DNA of 64,000 nt from Sideroxydans sp. (GCA_028710605.1 JAQTTU010000009.1:97588-161587); one strand, 5' to 3'. Counted from the stretch's first letter, positions 17,651 through 26,182 are shown. Program-made: numbers and translations. The notes: a model not told the origin generated them from the sequence alone.

Positions 17651-17690
17651 GCGCGCCTTTCCGTTTCCGCATCTATTTTGAAAGGCTGCC

Positions 17691-18938
17691 ATGTTCTCCA
17701 GAAAAAACACCATCGCCGTTACCGACCCCGAACTCTGGAGCGCTATCCAGAATGAAACCCGCCGTCAGGAAGATCACATCGAGTTGATCGCTTCGGAGAA
17801 TTACACCAGCCCGGCGGTGATGGAAGCGCAGGGCAGCCAGCTCACCAACAAGTATGCGGAAGGCTATCCGGGCAAGCGTTATTACGGCGGTTGCGAGTAT
17901 GTGGACGTGGCGGAGCAACTGGCGATCGATCGCGCGAAAGCCCTGTTCGGCGCGGAATACGCCAACGTGCAGCCGCACTCCGGTTCGCAGGCCAACCAGG
18001 CGGTGTATGTGTCGGTGCTGAAACCCGGCGACACCATCCTTGGCATGTCGCTGGCGCATGGCGGTCACCTGACCCACGGCGCAACGGTGAACATCAGCGG
18101 CAAGCTGTACAACGCCATCCAGTACGGGCTGAACGACAAGGAAGAAATCGACTACGACCAGGTGCAAGCGCTGGCAACTCAGCACAAGCCGAAGATGATC
18201 GTGGCCGGTGCTTCAGCGTATTCGCTGGTGATCGACTGGAAGCGTTTCCGCGCGATTGCCGACAGCGTCGGCGCATACCTGTTCGTGGATATGGCGCACT
18301 ACGCCGGTCTGGTCGCGGCGGGTTATTACCCCAGCCCGGTCGGCATCGCCGACTTCGTCACCACGACAACGCACAAGACCTTGCGCGGCCCGCGCGGCGG
18401 TTTGATTTTGGCCAAGGCCGAACACGAGAAGGCGCTCAACTCTGCCATCTTCCCGCAACTGCAAGGCGGCCCGCTGATGCACGTGATCGCGGCCAAGGCC
18501 GTGGCGTTCAAGGAAGCATCGAGCAAAGAGTTCAAGGAATACCAAAAGCAAGTGATCGACAACGCGCGCGTGATGGCCAAAGTGTTGACCGAGCGCGGCG
18601 TGCGCATCGTCTCTGGCCGCACCGACAGCCACGTGTTTCTCGTCGATCTGCAAGCCAAGAACCTCACCGGTAAAGATGCCGAGGCTGCACTGGGCAAGGC
18701 GCACATCACGGTGAACAAGAACGCCATCCCCAACGACCCGCAAAAACCATTCGTCACCAGCGGCATCCGCGTCGGCTCCCCCGCCATGACCACGCGCGGC
18801 TTCAAGGAACTGGAGGCCGAGCAACTGGCACACCTGATCGCCGACGTGCTGGATGCGCCGAACGACGAGGCGGTGATCGCACGCGTGGTGGGCGAAGTGA
18901 AGAAGCTGACCGCGAAGTTTCCGGTGTACGGCGCTTAA
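17691..18938 (+). CDS. glyA: Serine hydroxymethyltransferase
   Basis: A 415-residue PLP enzyme that interconverts serine and glycine and charges tetrahydrofolate with one-carbon units. Motifs: [52 protein letters not shown], and the PLP lysine in [14 protein letters not shown]. Normal length and no disruption. It stands alone in its own unit, with nrdR 97 bases downstream across a low-complexity AG-rich/CT-rich inverted repeat. Confidence 0.98.
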   Translation: MFSRKNTIAVTDPELWSAIQNETRRQEDHIELIASENYTSPAVMEAQGSQLTNKYAEGYPGKRYYGGCEYVDVAEQLAIDRAKALFGAEYANVQPHSGSQANQAVYVSVLKPGDTILGMSLAHGGHLTHGATVNISGKLYNAIQYGLNDKEEIDYDQVQALATQHKPKMIVAGASAYSLVIDWKRFRAIADSVGAYLFVDMAHYAGLVAAGYYPSPVGIADFVTTTTHKTLRGPRGGLILAKAEHEKALNSAIFPQLQGGPLMHVIAAKAVAFKEASSKEFKEYQKQVIDNARVMAKVLTERGVRIVSGRTDSHVFLVDLQAKNLTGKDAEAALGKAHITVNKNAIPNDPQKPFVTSGIRVGSPAMTTRGFKELEAEQLAHLIADVLDAPNDEAVIARVVGEVKKLTAKFPVYGA

Positions 18939-18943
18939 AACAT

Positions 18944-19027
18944 GAGAAGGGGGAAGAGAGAAGGGAGAAGGGAAACAGCGGTGTATTACCCTTCCCCCTT
19001 CTCCCTTTACCCTTCCCCAATTCCCCC
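18944..19027. repeat. AG-rich/CT-rich inverted repeat between glyA and nrdR
   Basis: AGAAGGGGGAAGAGAGAAGG-type purine sequence (18944-18974) is complemented by CCCTTCCCCCTTCTCCC (18989-19006), separated by about 15 bases, with another pyrimidine tract to 19027. It could form a long imperfect stem after glyA. It belongs to a common class of GGGAAG-type dispersed repeats. Confidence 0.55.
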
Positions 19028-19035
19028 CTTCCCAA

Positions 19036-19512
19036 ATGAAATGCCCCTTCTGTAAACACCCCGACACCCAAGTCGTCGATACCCGCGAGAGCGAGGAGGG
19101 CGACAGCGTGCGCCGTCGGCGGCGTTGCCTGTCATGCGAAAAACGGTTCACCACTTACGAAACGGTGGAGATGCGCATGCCGCAAGTGGTCAAGCAGAAC
19201 GGCATGCGCAGCGAGTTCGATGCGGAAAAATTGCGCACCAGTTTTTCCCGCGCGCTGCACAAGCGTCCGGTTTCCACCGAACTGGTGGATGCGGCCATCG
19301 ACCATGTCACGCAAAAAGTATTTGCCTTCGGCGAACGCGAAATCGGTTCGCGCCAGATCGGCGAGTTGGTGATGAAAGAGCTGCTCAAGCTGGACAAAGT
19401 GGCCTACATCCGTTTCGCCTCCGTGTATAAAAGTTTTCAGGATGTCGGCGATTTCTCCGATGCCATCGACGCGGTGAGCAGGCCGCGTGCGCGCCGCAGC
19501 AAGACGGATTAA
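19036..19512 (+). CDS. nrdR: Transcriptional repressor NrdR
   Basis: A 158-residue regulator of ribonucleotide reductase genes. An N-terminal zinc ribbon (C3, C6, C31, C34; [13 protein letters not shown]) precedes an ATP-cone domain ([20 protein letters not shown] ... [13 protein letters not shown]) that senses ATP/dATP. Length is exact for the family. It is followed two bases later by ribD, as in many proteobacteria (nrdR-ribD). Confidence 0.97.
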   Translation: MKCPFCKHPDTQVVDTRESEEGDSVRRRRRCLSCEKRFTTYETVEMRMPQVVKQNGMRSEFDAEKLRTSFSRALHKRPVSTELVDAAIDHVTQKVFAFGEREIGSRQIGELVMKELLKLDKVAYIRFASVYKSFQDVGDFSDAIDAVSRPRARRSKTD

Positions 19513-19514
19513 CC

Positions 19515-20657
19515 ATGCTCGATTCGACCGACAGCCAATGGATGGCGCGCGCGCTGCAACTGGCGGAGCGCGGGCTATACACCACCTCGCCCAACCCTCG
19601 CGTCGGCTGCGTGCTGGTGAAAGACGGCGCGGTGGTCGGCGAAGGCTGGCATGTGCGCGCGGGCGAGCCGCATGCCGAAGTGCACGCTTTGCGCGCGGCA
19701 GGCGATGCGGCGCGCGGTGCGACGGCGTATGTCACGCTGGAACCGTGCAGCCATTACGGGCGCACGCCGCCCTGCGCCGATGCGCTGATCGCGGCGGGTG
19801 TGGCGCGGGTAGTGATCGCCGCGCAAGACACCAATCCTCTGGTTGGCGGGCAAGGCATCGCCAAATTGCGCGCCGCAGGAATCGAAGTGGAATGCGGCTT
19901 GATGGAAGCCGCAGCGCGCGAACTCAATGTAGGATTTTTTTCGCGCATGACGCGCGGCACGCCCTGGGTGCGCAGCAAAATCGCGGCCAGTCTGGATGGT
20001 CGTACTGCGCTGGAAAACGGCACGAGCAAATGGATTACCGGCGAAGCGGCGCGACGCGACGTGCAACATTGGCGCGCGCGCTCCTGCGCGGTGTTGACCG
20101 GCATCGGCACGGTACTGGCGGATGATCCGCAACTCAATGTGCGCGGGAAAGAAACAGAACGCCAACCATTGCGCGTGGTGCTGGATAGAAAACTGCGTAT
20201 GTCGCCAGAGGCCAAAATTTTGCAAGGCGGCAACACGCTGATCTACACCGCATCGAGCGATGCGAAAAAACACGCCGCATTGCAAGCGCGCGGTGCGGAG
20301 GTGGTGGCACTTCCTGTAGGAGCGAGCTTGCTCGCGAAAGCACTTCGCGAGCAAGCTCGCTCCTACAACAGCGAAGCATCGCTCGATCTGGCCGCAGTCA
20401 TGCGCGACCTGGCGCAACGCGGCATCAACGAGGTGCTGGTGGAAGCCGGGCGCACGCTGAACGGCGCGCTGTTCAGGGCGGGTTTGGTGGATGAACTGGT
20501 GCTGTATCTGGCACCGCAACTGTTGGGCGATGCCGCGCGCGGCATGGCGGATTTGGGTGCGCTGACGCAACTGGAGCAGCGCGTGGAACTGGCGTGGCAG
20601 GATGTGCGCCAGGTGGGAAACGATTTACGGATAACAGCGAGGATCAAAAATGTTTAG
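19515..20657 (+). CDS. ribD: Bifunctional riboflavin deaminase/reductase RibD with repeat-encoded insertion
   Basis: Catalyses the second and third steps of riboflavin synthesis. The N-terminal deaminase has GEPHAEVHAL and EPCSHYGRTPPCADAL (zinc ligands). The C-terminal reductase starts at about residue 155 (SLDGRTALENGTSKWITG, GIGTVLADDPQLNVR). Codons 268-284 are exactly the 51-bp palindrome found at 17400-17450 and give VGASLLAKALREQARSY, absent from the family. The palindrome is a multiple of three, so the frame resumes with LDLAAVMRDLAQRGINEVLVEAG. Without it the protein would be a normal 363 residues. It overlaps ribE by eight bases. Confidence 0.95.
   Translation: MLDSTDSQWMARALQLAERGLYTTSPNPRVGCVLVKDGAVVGEGWHVRAGEPHAEVHALRAAGDAARGATAYVTLEPCSHYGRTPPCADALIAAGVARVVIAAQDTNPLVGGQGIAKLRAAGIEVECGLMEAAARELNVGFFSRMTRGTPWVRSKIAASLDGRTALENGTSKWITGEAARRDVQHWRARSCAVLTGIGTVLADDPQLNVRGKETERQPLRVVLDRKLRMSPEAKILQGGNTLIYTASSDAKKHAALQARGAEVVALPVGASLLAKALREQARSYNSEASLDLAAVMRDLAQRGINEVLVEAGRTLNGALFRAGLVDELVLYLAPQLLGDAARGMADLGALTQLEQRVELAWQDVRQVGNDLRITARIKNV
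20316..20366. repeat. 51-bp REP palindrome inserted in frame in ribD
   Basis: Identical over all 51 bases to the intergenic copy at 17400-17450. It adds 17 codons with no stop in the ribD frame. Perfect identity of two copies 2.9 kb apart implies recent copying or gene conversion. Confidence 0.95.
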
Positions 20658-21246
20658 CGGAATTATTGCCGATGTGGGATTGATTAAAACTGCGCAAGAT
20701 CGCGATGGCGGTTTGCGCCTGACCGTGGCCACCAGCAAGCTCGGCATGGACGATGTGCAACTCGGAGACAGCATCGCGGTGAACGGGGTATGCCTCACCG
20801 TGATCGAAAAGCAGGGCAACGATTTTACGGTGGAAGTCTCGCGCGAAACCCTGAACTGCACCGCCGGGCTGGACAAGCAAGGCAATCACGTCAATCTGGA
20901 AAAAGCCTTGCGTTTGTCCGACCGTTTGGGCGGGCATCTGGTCAGCGGTCACGTCGATGGCGTGGGCGAAGTGGCGAGCTTCACCAACCTGGGTGAAAGC
21001 TGGCGCTTGGTTGTGCGCGCCCCGCAAACACTGGCGAAATACATCGCGTTCAAAGGTTCCATCACCATCAACGGCGTGAGCCTCACCGTGAACCGGGTGG
21101 CGGGCAGCGAGTTTGAGGTCAACCTGATCCCGCATACCTTGCAGGAAACCACGCTGAAGGAATTGCAGGCCGGCACGCGCGTCAATCTGGAAATCGACCT
21201 GATCGCGCGTTACGTCGAGCGCATGCAAACAGCGGATAATGTGTAA
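20650..21246 (+). CDS. ribE: Riboflavin synthase alpha chain
   Basis: A 198-residue enzyme that dismutates two 6,7-dimethyl-8-ribityllumazine molecules to riboflavin. Two tandem lumazine-binding barrels are visible: MFSGIIADVG ... IAVNGVCLTV ... VSRETLN and GGHLVSGHVDGVGE ... ITINGVSLTVN ... LIPHTLQETTL. Overlaps the end of ribD. In many relatives ribB and ribH follow directly; here about 1.7 kb of other genes intervene. Confidence 0.97.
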   Translation: MFSGIIADVGLIKTAQDRDGGLRLTVATSKLGMDDVQLGDSIAVNGVCLTVIEKQGNDFTVEVSRETLNCTAGLDKQGNHVNLEKALRLSDRLGGHLVSGHVDGVGEVASFTNLGESWRLVVRAPQTLAKYIAFKGSITINGVSLTVNRVAGSEFEVNLIPHTLQETTLKELQAGTRVNLEIDLIARYVERMQTADNV

Positions 21247-21311
21247 ACGCACCGCGTGAAGATGCCCGCTTTTGTCCGACAAGACAGCTGCAATATTTTC
21301 AAGGAGAAAAC

Positions 21312-21503
21312 ATGCAAGTCGAACGTTTTGATCTAAACGATATTCAGCATGAACCTAGCGACAAGCAACTTGAATCATTGATGGATTCGGTGGCGGATGC
21401 GGCGCGAATCCGGGCGGCGCAAGCAAAGGAAAAAATGCTGCTGCGCCTGCGCGCCGAAATCGTGTCGGCCAAATCGCTTACGAGACAAAATGAACGGGCT
21501 TGA
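21312..21503 (+). CDS. Small protein upstream of a zeta-toxin-like kinase, candidate antitoxin
   Basis: A 63-residue charged helical protein (MQVERFDLNDIQHEPSDKQL ... AKEKMLLRLRAEIVSAKSL). AAGGAG sits 6 bases before the ATG. It overlaps the downstream P-loop gene by 14 bases, so the two are co-translated. Size, position and charge fit an antitoxin. I do not recognise the sequence, and it does not resemble the classical epsilon or PezA antitoxins. Confidence 0.65.
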   Translation: MQVERFDLNDIQHEPSDKQLESLMDSVADAARIRAAQAKEKMLLRLRAEIVSAKSLTRQNERA

Positions 21504-22107
21504 AAAGCCGCGTCTTATTGTGGTCGCCGGCCCGAACGGTGCTGGCAAAACTTCTATCACCGAGCAACTGCTCCGCCATGAATGGATGGAAGGGTGCGCT
21601 TATGTCAATCCCGATTTTGTCGCGCGCGACGAATTTGGGGATTGGAATGCGCCCGATGCGGTTATCAAAGCAGCCGTGCGATCCGCAGAAATCCGTGAGG
21701 CATGTTTGAAAGAGTCGCGCAGCCTGGCTTTTGAAACCGTGCTCTCCATGCCGGACAAGTTGGAATTTATTCGCAGGGCCAAAGAAGCCGGTTTTTTTGT
21801 CCGCCTGTTTTTTGTGGGTACGGATGACCCTTCCATCAATGCCAAGCGCGTTGCACTGCGGGTGATGGAAGGTGGACATGACGTGCCTATAGCCAAGATC
21901 ATCGCCCGATATACGCGCTCCATCGCCAATTGCACCGTCGCGGCGCGCATTGCCGACCGCTCATATATTTACGATAACTCGGTCGATGATGTGTCTGCCC
22001 GTCTCTTGTTCCGTGCGAGCGAGGGGCGATTGGTCAAGTGCTACGGCAATACAAATAGCTGGGCGCAAAATATTTTGGAGAATCTGAGTGGCAGTTCTCA
22101 TTCTTGA
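21490..22107 (+). CDS. Zeta-toxin family P-loop kinase
   Basis: A 205-residue protein with a Walker A motif at residues 14-21 (AGPNGAGKTS), then NPDFVARDEFG and FETVLSMPDKLEFIRRAKEAG, the pattern of chromosomal zeta-toxin/ATPase proteins. Those of known activity phosphorylate UDP-N-acetyl sugars and block wall synthesis; whether this one does is untested. A short upstream gene overlaps it. The pair sits between ribE and an outer-membrane protein gene and interrupts the riboflavin genes, consistent with acquisition. Start ATG 21490. Confidence 0.85.
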   Translation: MNGLEKPRLIVVAGPNGAGKTSITEQLLRHEWMEGCAYVNPDFVARDEFGDWNAPDAVIKAAVRSAEIREACLKESRSLAFETVLSMPDKLEFIRRAKEAGFFVRLFFVGTDDPSINAKRVALRVMEGGHDVPIAKIIARYTRSIANCTVAARIADRSYIYDNSVDDVSARLLFRASEGRLVKCYGNTNSWAQNILENLSGSSHS

Positions 22108-22145
22108 ATTTGGGGTGTATTACATTTCAATTTGATACCCCATCG

Positions 22146-22219
22146 CGTGAAGACTCCCGCCAATAGGCGACCTACATGATGTCCATGCGGCAAATCGCCT
22201 ATTGGCGGGCATCTTCACG
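22146..22219. repeat. Palindromic version of the GCCCGTCAATAG element
   Basis: CGTGAAGACTCCCGCCAATA at the left end is complemented by TATTGGCGGGCATCTTCACG at the right end (two mismatches over 24 bp), with an 18-26 base centre. It lies between the zeta-like toxin and the convergent outer-membrane protein gene and may act as a terminator for either. Confidence 0.85.
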
Positions 22220-22254
22220 TTGTGTCGTGATTGAAAAACTCCCGGAATGAATCC

Positions 22255-22794
22255 TTAAAACGCCATCCCCGCCTGAATCTGAATGCTAAAGTTGCCGCTG
22301 GATTCTTCCGAGCTGATGGCGGTTTGGGTGGTCAGGTTGGCGTTGGGGGCGATGAACATGCCCAGATTGTAGTAAATGTTTTTGCCTAACAACCCGGTGA
22401 AGCCGCCGCCGAAATACAGATCGGCCCGGGATTGGGTGTCCGACGCGGCGGCCACCAACAGCGGCGTTTCGGTGCGCGTCCATTTCAGCAGCGAAGCGCC
22501 CGCGTAAAACGAACTATCCGCTGCGGGGTGAAACAGGTAAACCAGTTGCGGGCCGGCCAGCGTGTTGGTGGTTGAAGAGTGCGCGTTGCCGCTAAAGGGG
22601 TCGTGGAATACGTCGGTCCAGCGTATGTATTGGAAGCCGAACTGGTAATGGCTTTGCGGCGCGCGGTAGTTGATCTGGAAGTCCGCACCGTCCTGTGCCA
22701 GCGCAAACACGCCGACCCCGACTTGCAATCCTTCGGCTTGCGCCAATGAGTTATGCAATAGCAGCATTGTCGCAATCAACCAAAACTTTCGCAT
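22255..22794 (-). CDS. Probable outer-membrane beta-barrel protein
   Basis: A 179-residue exported protein with signal peptide MRKFWLIATMLLLHNSLAQA. The rest alternates polar and hydrophobic residues in strand-like blocks (YQFGFQYIRW, SSFYAGASLLKWT, RADLYFGGGFTGLL, IYYNLGMFI) and ends in phenylalanine (IQAGMAF), the usual signal for BAM-assembled barrels. About eight strands could fit. No specific family recognised. GGGAG lies 6 bases upstream of the ATG. Divergent from ribB. Confidence 0.75.
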   Translation of the reverse strand: MRKFWLIATMLLLHNSLAQAEGLQVGVGVFALAQDGADFQINYRAPQSHYQFGFQYIRWTDVFHDPFSGNAHSSTTNTLAGPQLVYLFHPAADSSFYAGASLLKWTRTETPLLVAAASDTQSRADLYFGGGFTGLLGKNIYYNLGMFIAPNANLTTQTAISSEESSGNFSIQIQAGMAF

Positions 22795-22878
22795 TTAAAA
22801 CTCCCTCGCGTTGTTCTATGTGCCAAGCATAGTCCCTCGCTGCTGGCATTTCAAAAGGAACGCGCGGTGTCGGGATGG

Positions 22879-22884
22879 TAGAAT
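22879..22884 (+). promoter_or_regulatory. Possible -10 box of ribB
   Basis: TAGAAT in GGTAGAATTGCC, 47 bases before the ribB ATG. No FMN riboswitch (RFN element) is recognisable between 22795 and 22930, so regulation by FMN is not indicated here. Confidence 0.35.
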
Positions 22885-22930
22885 TGCCAACCTCACGGCG
22901 GATGCGCCGCAATATTTGAAAGTGTTACAA

Positions 22931-24037
22931 ATGACTGACATCGCACCAATCACCGAAATCATCGAAGAAATACGTGCCGGACGCATGGTCGTGCTGGTGG
23001 ACGAAGAAGACCGCGAGAACGAAGGCGATCTGGTATTTGCCGCCGAATTCACCACGCCGGAAAAGATCAACTTCATGGCCAAACACGGGCGCGGACTGAT
23101 TTGCCTGACGCTGACGCAAGAACATTGCCAGCAACTCAACCTGCCGCTGATGGTGCGCGATAACGGGCTGTCTCTGGCGACCAATTTCACCGTTTCCATC
23201 GAAGCCGCTACCGGCGTGACCACCGGCATTTCCGCCGCTGACCGTTCGCGTACTATCAAGGTCGCAGCGGACAAGAATGCCAAACCCGCCGACATCGTCC
23301 AGCCCGGCCACATCTTCCCGTTGCGCGCGCAACCCGGCGGCGTGCTGGTGCGCGCCGGACACACCGAAGCGGGCTGCGATCTGGCGCAACTGGCGGGCGT
23401 GATGCCAGCCTCGGTGATCTGCGAAATTTTGAAAGAGGACGGCGAAATGGCGCGCCTGCCCGACCTGATCCCGTTCGCCAAGGAACACGGTTTGAAGATA
23501 GGCACCATCGCCGATCTGATCGAGTATCGCAGCCACAACGAAACGCTGATCCAGCGCGTGGCGCGGCGCACGGTGCAGACCGCCTACGGCGAGCTCGATC
23601 TGGTGACCTACACCGACAAGACTTCGCAGCGCACGCATCTGGCGCTGGTCAAGGGCGACATCCAGCCGGAAACGGAAACGCTGGTGCGCGTGCACGAGCC
23701 GCTGTCGGCGCTGGATTTTCTGGAACAAGTCAGCCTGCCCAACACCACCAGCGTGCATGACGCGCTGAAGCGCATCAGCCAGTCCGATGCGGGCGTGCTG
23801 GTGCTGATGCATCACACCGAAACCTCGGCGGACATTCTGGCGCGCGCCGCCGCCATGCCCGAGCCGCAACACGCGAAATGGGATCCGCGCAACTACGGCA
23901 TAGGCGCGCAGATATTGCGCGACCTCAACGTCGGCAAGATGTGCCTGATCGCCACCCCGCGCAAACTGCCGAGCATGACTGGCTTCGGTTTGGAAATTGT
24001 GGGGTATTGCTGTGCTAATAAGGACAAGAAAGCGTAA
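22931..24037 (+). CDS. ribB: 3,4-dihydroxy-2-butanone 4-phosphate synthase with degenerate GTP cyclohydrolase II domain
   Basis: A 368-residue RibBA-like protein. The N-terminal DHBP synthase is intact (EEDRENEGDLVFAAEF, KHGRGLICLTLT, GHIFPLRAQPGGVLVRAGHTEAGCDLAQLAG). The C-terminal half has the GCHII fold outline but lacks the zinc cysteines: where active enzymes have the GDVF..LRCDCG motif, this one reads VRVHEPLSALDFLEQVSLPN. So it should make only the butanone phosphate, and a separate ribA is needed elsewhere in the genome. This RibBX-type form is known in proteobacteria. The frame is open upstream, but MTDIAPITEIIEEIR is the proper start. Confidence 0.92.
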   Translation: MTDIAPITEIIEEIRAGRMVVLVDEEDRENEGDLVFAAEFTTPEKINFMAKHGRGLICLTLTQEHCQQLNLPLMVRDNGLSLATNFTVSIEAATGVTTGISAADRSRTIKVAADKNAKPADIVQPGHIFPLRAQPGGVLVRAGHTEAGCDLAQLAGVMPASVICEILKEDGEMARLPDLIPFAKEHGLKIGTIADLIEYRSHNETLIQRVARRTVQTAYGELDLVTYTDKTSQRTHLALVKGDIQPETETLVRVHEPLSALDFLEQVSLPNTTSVHDALKRISQSDAGVLVLMHHTETSADILARAAAMPEPQHAKWDPRNYGIGAQILRDLNVGKMCLIATPRKLPSMTGFGLEIVGYCCANKDKKA

Positions 24038-24044
24038 CGCTTTT

Positions 24045-24110
24045 GTAGGTCGGGATTTATCCCGACGTTTTTTTAACCCGTTAACACCGTCGGGATAAAT
24101 CCCGACCTAC
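24045..24110. repeat. GTAGGTCGGGATTTATCCCGAC inverted repeat between ribB and ribH
   Basis: Arms of 23 bp starting GTAGGTCGGGATTTATCCCG at 24045 and complementary at 24088-24110 flank a 20-base centre. Each arm can also fold on itself. It lies in the ribB-ribH spacer. A shorter GTCGGGCTAAAGCCCGAC relative is at 41128-41145. Confidence 0.85.
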
Positions 24111-24183
24111 GAAAATCAGCACGGTTCACGGAATTTAATTCGGGCGAACGTTGATCGCCTAGGCCAACAACTAAGGAAATGAA

Positions 24184-24636
24184 ATGAAAGAGATCGAACA
24201 AAACCTGAACGGAAAAGGCTTGCGTATCGGCATCGTGCAAAGCCGTTTCAACACGCCGGTATGCGAAGGTTTGCTGGGCGCGTGCCGCGCGCAACTGGTG
24301 CAAAGCGGCGTGGGCGAGAACGACATCACGCTGGCCACCGTGCCCGGCGCGCTGGAAATCCCGCTGGTGTTGCAGGCGATGGCGCAGAGCAAAAAATTCG
24401 ACGCGCTGATCGCGCTGGGCGCGGTGATTCGCGGCGACACGTATCACTTTGAAGTGGTGTCCAACGAATCCGCGCGCTGCGTGGGCGATGTGCAACTGCA
24501 ATGCGGCGTGCCGATTGCCAACGCGATCCTCACCACCGATACCGACGAGCAAGCCGAAGTGCGCATGAACGTGAAGGGCGCGGAAGCCGCGCTGGTCGCC
24601 ATCGAAATGGTGCATCTGCTGAAGGCGCTCGCATGA
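24184..24636 (+). CDS. ribH: 6,7-dimethyl-8-ribityllumazine synthase
   Basis: A 150-residue lumazine synthase that joins the RibB product with the pyrimidine intermediate. Motifs: [68 protein letters not shown] lies before the ATG. Its stop overlaps the nusB start (ATGA), the classical ribH-nusB pair. Confidence 0.97.
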   Translation: MKEIEQNLNGKGLRIGIVQSRFNTPVCEGLLGACRAQLVQSGVGENDITLATVPGALEIPLVLQAMAQSKKFDALIALGAVIRGDTYHFEVVSNESARCVGDVQLQCGVPIANAILTTDTDEQAEVRMNVKGAEAALVAIEMVHLLKALA

Positions 24637-25085
24637 GCGAGAACAAGGCGGCGACACCTGCCAAAAGTGCGCGCCACCGTGCGCGCGAACTGGCGATGCA
24701 GGGCATTTACGAATGGCGGGTTTCCGGCACGACGGCCAGACTGATCGAAAAAGCCACGCGCGATGAAAAAAGTCTGGGGCGCTACGACCACGAATTTTTC
24801 AGCCAGTTGCTGAACGGCGCAATCGCACAAAGCGAGGGGCTGTCAGAACAACTCGCCCCGCTGCTGGACCGCCCGCTGAGCGAACTGAGTCCGGTCGAAT
24901 TTTCCGTGCTGCTGCTGGGCGCGTATGAATTGATCCAGCATCCCGAAGTGCCGTACCGTGTGGTCATCAACGAAGCGGTGGAACTCGCCAAAACCTTCGG
25001 CGGCAGCGACGGTCACAAATTCGTCAACGGCGTGCTGGACAAGCTGGCGGCCAAGGTAAGAGCGGTAGAAGTTTCCGCTAAATAG
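24633..25085 (+). CDS. nusB: Transcription antitermination factor NusB
   Basis: A 150-residue all-helical RNA-binding protein that with NusE binds boxA in rRNA leaders. It has [70 protein letters not shown], all characteristic. Start by the ATGA overlap with ribH; the frame extends upstream only inside ribH. Confidence 0.96.
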   Translation: MSENKAATPAKSARHRARELAMQGIYEWRVSGTTARLIEKATRDEKSLGRYDHEFFSQLLNGAIAQSEGLSEQLAPLLDRPLSELSPVEFSVLLLGAYELIQHPEVPYRVVINEAVELAKTFGGSDGHKFVNGVLDKLAAKVRAVEVSAK

Positions 25086-25093
25086 AAAACGTC

Positions 25094-25196
25094 TTTTCCC
25101 GCAGATTACGCAGATTAAACAGATTAATTCAACAGCAAACCCATTTGATTGAATGCTTTTAAATCTGAGTAATCTGCGTAATCTGCGGGAAAAAGT
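25094..25196. repeat. CGCAGATTA inverted repeat between nusB and thiL
   Basis: The left arm CCCGCAGATTACGCAGATTA (from about 25098) is complemented by TAATCTGCGTAATCTGCGGG (about 25170-25189), with a ~40-base centre. Arms reach about 33 bp including T/A-rich ends. It is a common environmental dispersed repeat and may attenuate nusB to thiL read-through. Confidence 0.8.
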
Positions 25197-25219
25197 TTTT
25201 CAGGATTCTTTCAATCAAC

Positions 25220-26182
25220 ATGTCTTCTGAATTCGATCTCATTCAACGCTATTTCACCCGCCCCGCGCCGAGCGCGGTGTTGGGCGTGGGCGACGATGCG
25301 GCGTTGTTGCGCGTGGGCGAGGGCATGGAGCTGGCGGTTTCCACCGACATGCTGGTGAGCGGTACGCATTTTTTCCCCGATGCCGATCCTTTTCTGCTGG
25401 GCTACAAAACGCTGGCGGTGAATCTTTCCGACATGGCCGCGATGGGCGCTGCGCCGCGCTGGGCCACGCTGTCGCTGGCGTTGCCGGAAGCGAATGAAAC
25501 TTGGCTGAAAAAATTCAGCGCGGGATTTTTTGCGCTGGCCGACGAGCACAAAATCGAACTTGTCGGCGGCGACACCACGCGCGGCCCGCTCAACCTGTGC
25601 GTCACCATCATGGGCGAAGTGCCTAGCGGCAAAGCGCTGCGCCGCAGCGGCGCGCAAATCGGCGACGACATCTGGGTGTCCGGCGAATTGGGCGAAGCCG
25701 CGCTGGGGCTGGCGCATCTGCAAAAAGAAATCGAACTGCCCGAAGATGCCCGTGTTTCCTGCCTTACCGCGCTGCATCAACCGCAGCCGCGCGTGGCATT
25801 GGGACTGAAATTGCGCGACATCGCCAACAGCGCGGTCGATATATCGGACGGGCTGCTGGCCGATCTCGGGCACATTCTCGACTGTTCCAATGTGGCTGCC
25901 GAAGTGCGCTACGACAAGATGCCGCTGTCGCCGCTGTTCGCTTCCGGCCATCTCGTGGCGCAGGAAATGATGCGGCGCTGCGTGCTGTCCGGCGGCGACG
26001 ACTACGAATTGTGTTTCACCGCCCCGGTGGCGCGACGCGACGAGATCGAAGCGCTGGAGCACCTGTTTCATTTGCCGCTGACCCGTATCGGTAAAATCGT
26101 TTCCGGGCAAGGATGCAAGGTGCGCGCGCATGACGGCAATGCGCTGCATATCGAGAAAGGCGGCTATGACCACTTCGCGTGA
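25220..26182 (+). CDS. thiL: Thiamine-monophosphate kinase
   Basis: A 320-residue enzyme that makes thiamine diphosphate from thiamine monophosphate. It starts SSEFDLIQRYFTRP, then GVGDDAALL, STDMLVSGTHF, AVNLSDMAAMGAAPRWATLSLALP, GGDTTRGP and AVDISDGLLADLGHIL, and ends with SGGDDYELCFTAP. All are PurM-superfamily metal and nucleotide sites. Overlaps pgpA by 17 bases. No TPP riboswitch precedes it. Confidence 0.96.
   Translation: MSSEFDLIQRYFTRPAPSAVLGVGDDAALLRVGEGMELAVSTDMLVSGTHFFPDADPFLLGYKTLAVNLSDMAAMGAAPRWATLSLALPEANETWLKKFSAGFFALADEHKIELVGGDTTRGPLNLCVTIMGEVPSGKALRRSGAQIGDDIWVSGELGEAALGLAHLQKEIELPEDARVSCLTALHQPQPRVALGLKLRDIANSAVDISDGLLADLGHILDCSNVAAEVRYDKMPLSPLFASGHLVAQEMMRRCVLSGGDDYELCFTAPVARRDEIEALEHLFHLPLTRIGKIVSGQGCKVRAHDGNALHIEKGGYDHFA

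Noticed and set aside
22795..22930. FMN riboswitch upstream of ribB
   Set aside because: The conserved RFN sequence blocks are absent; only a -10-like box is visible.
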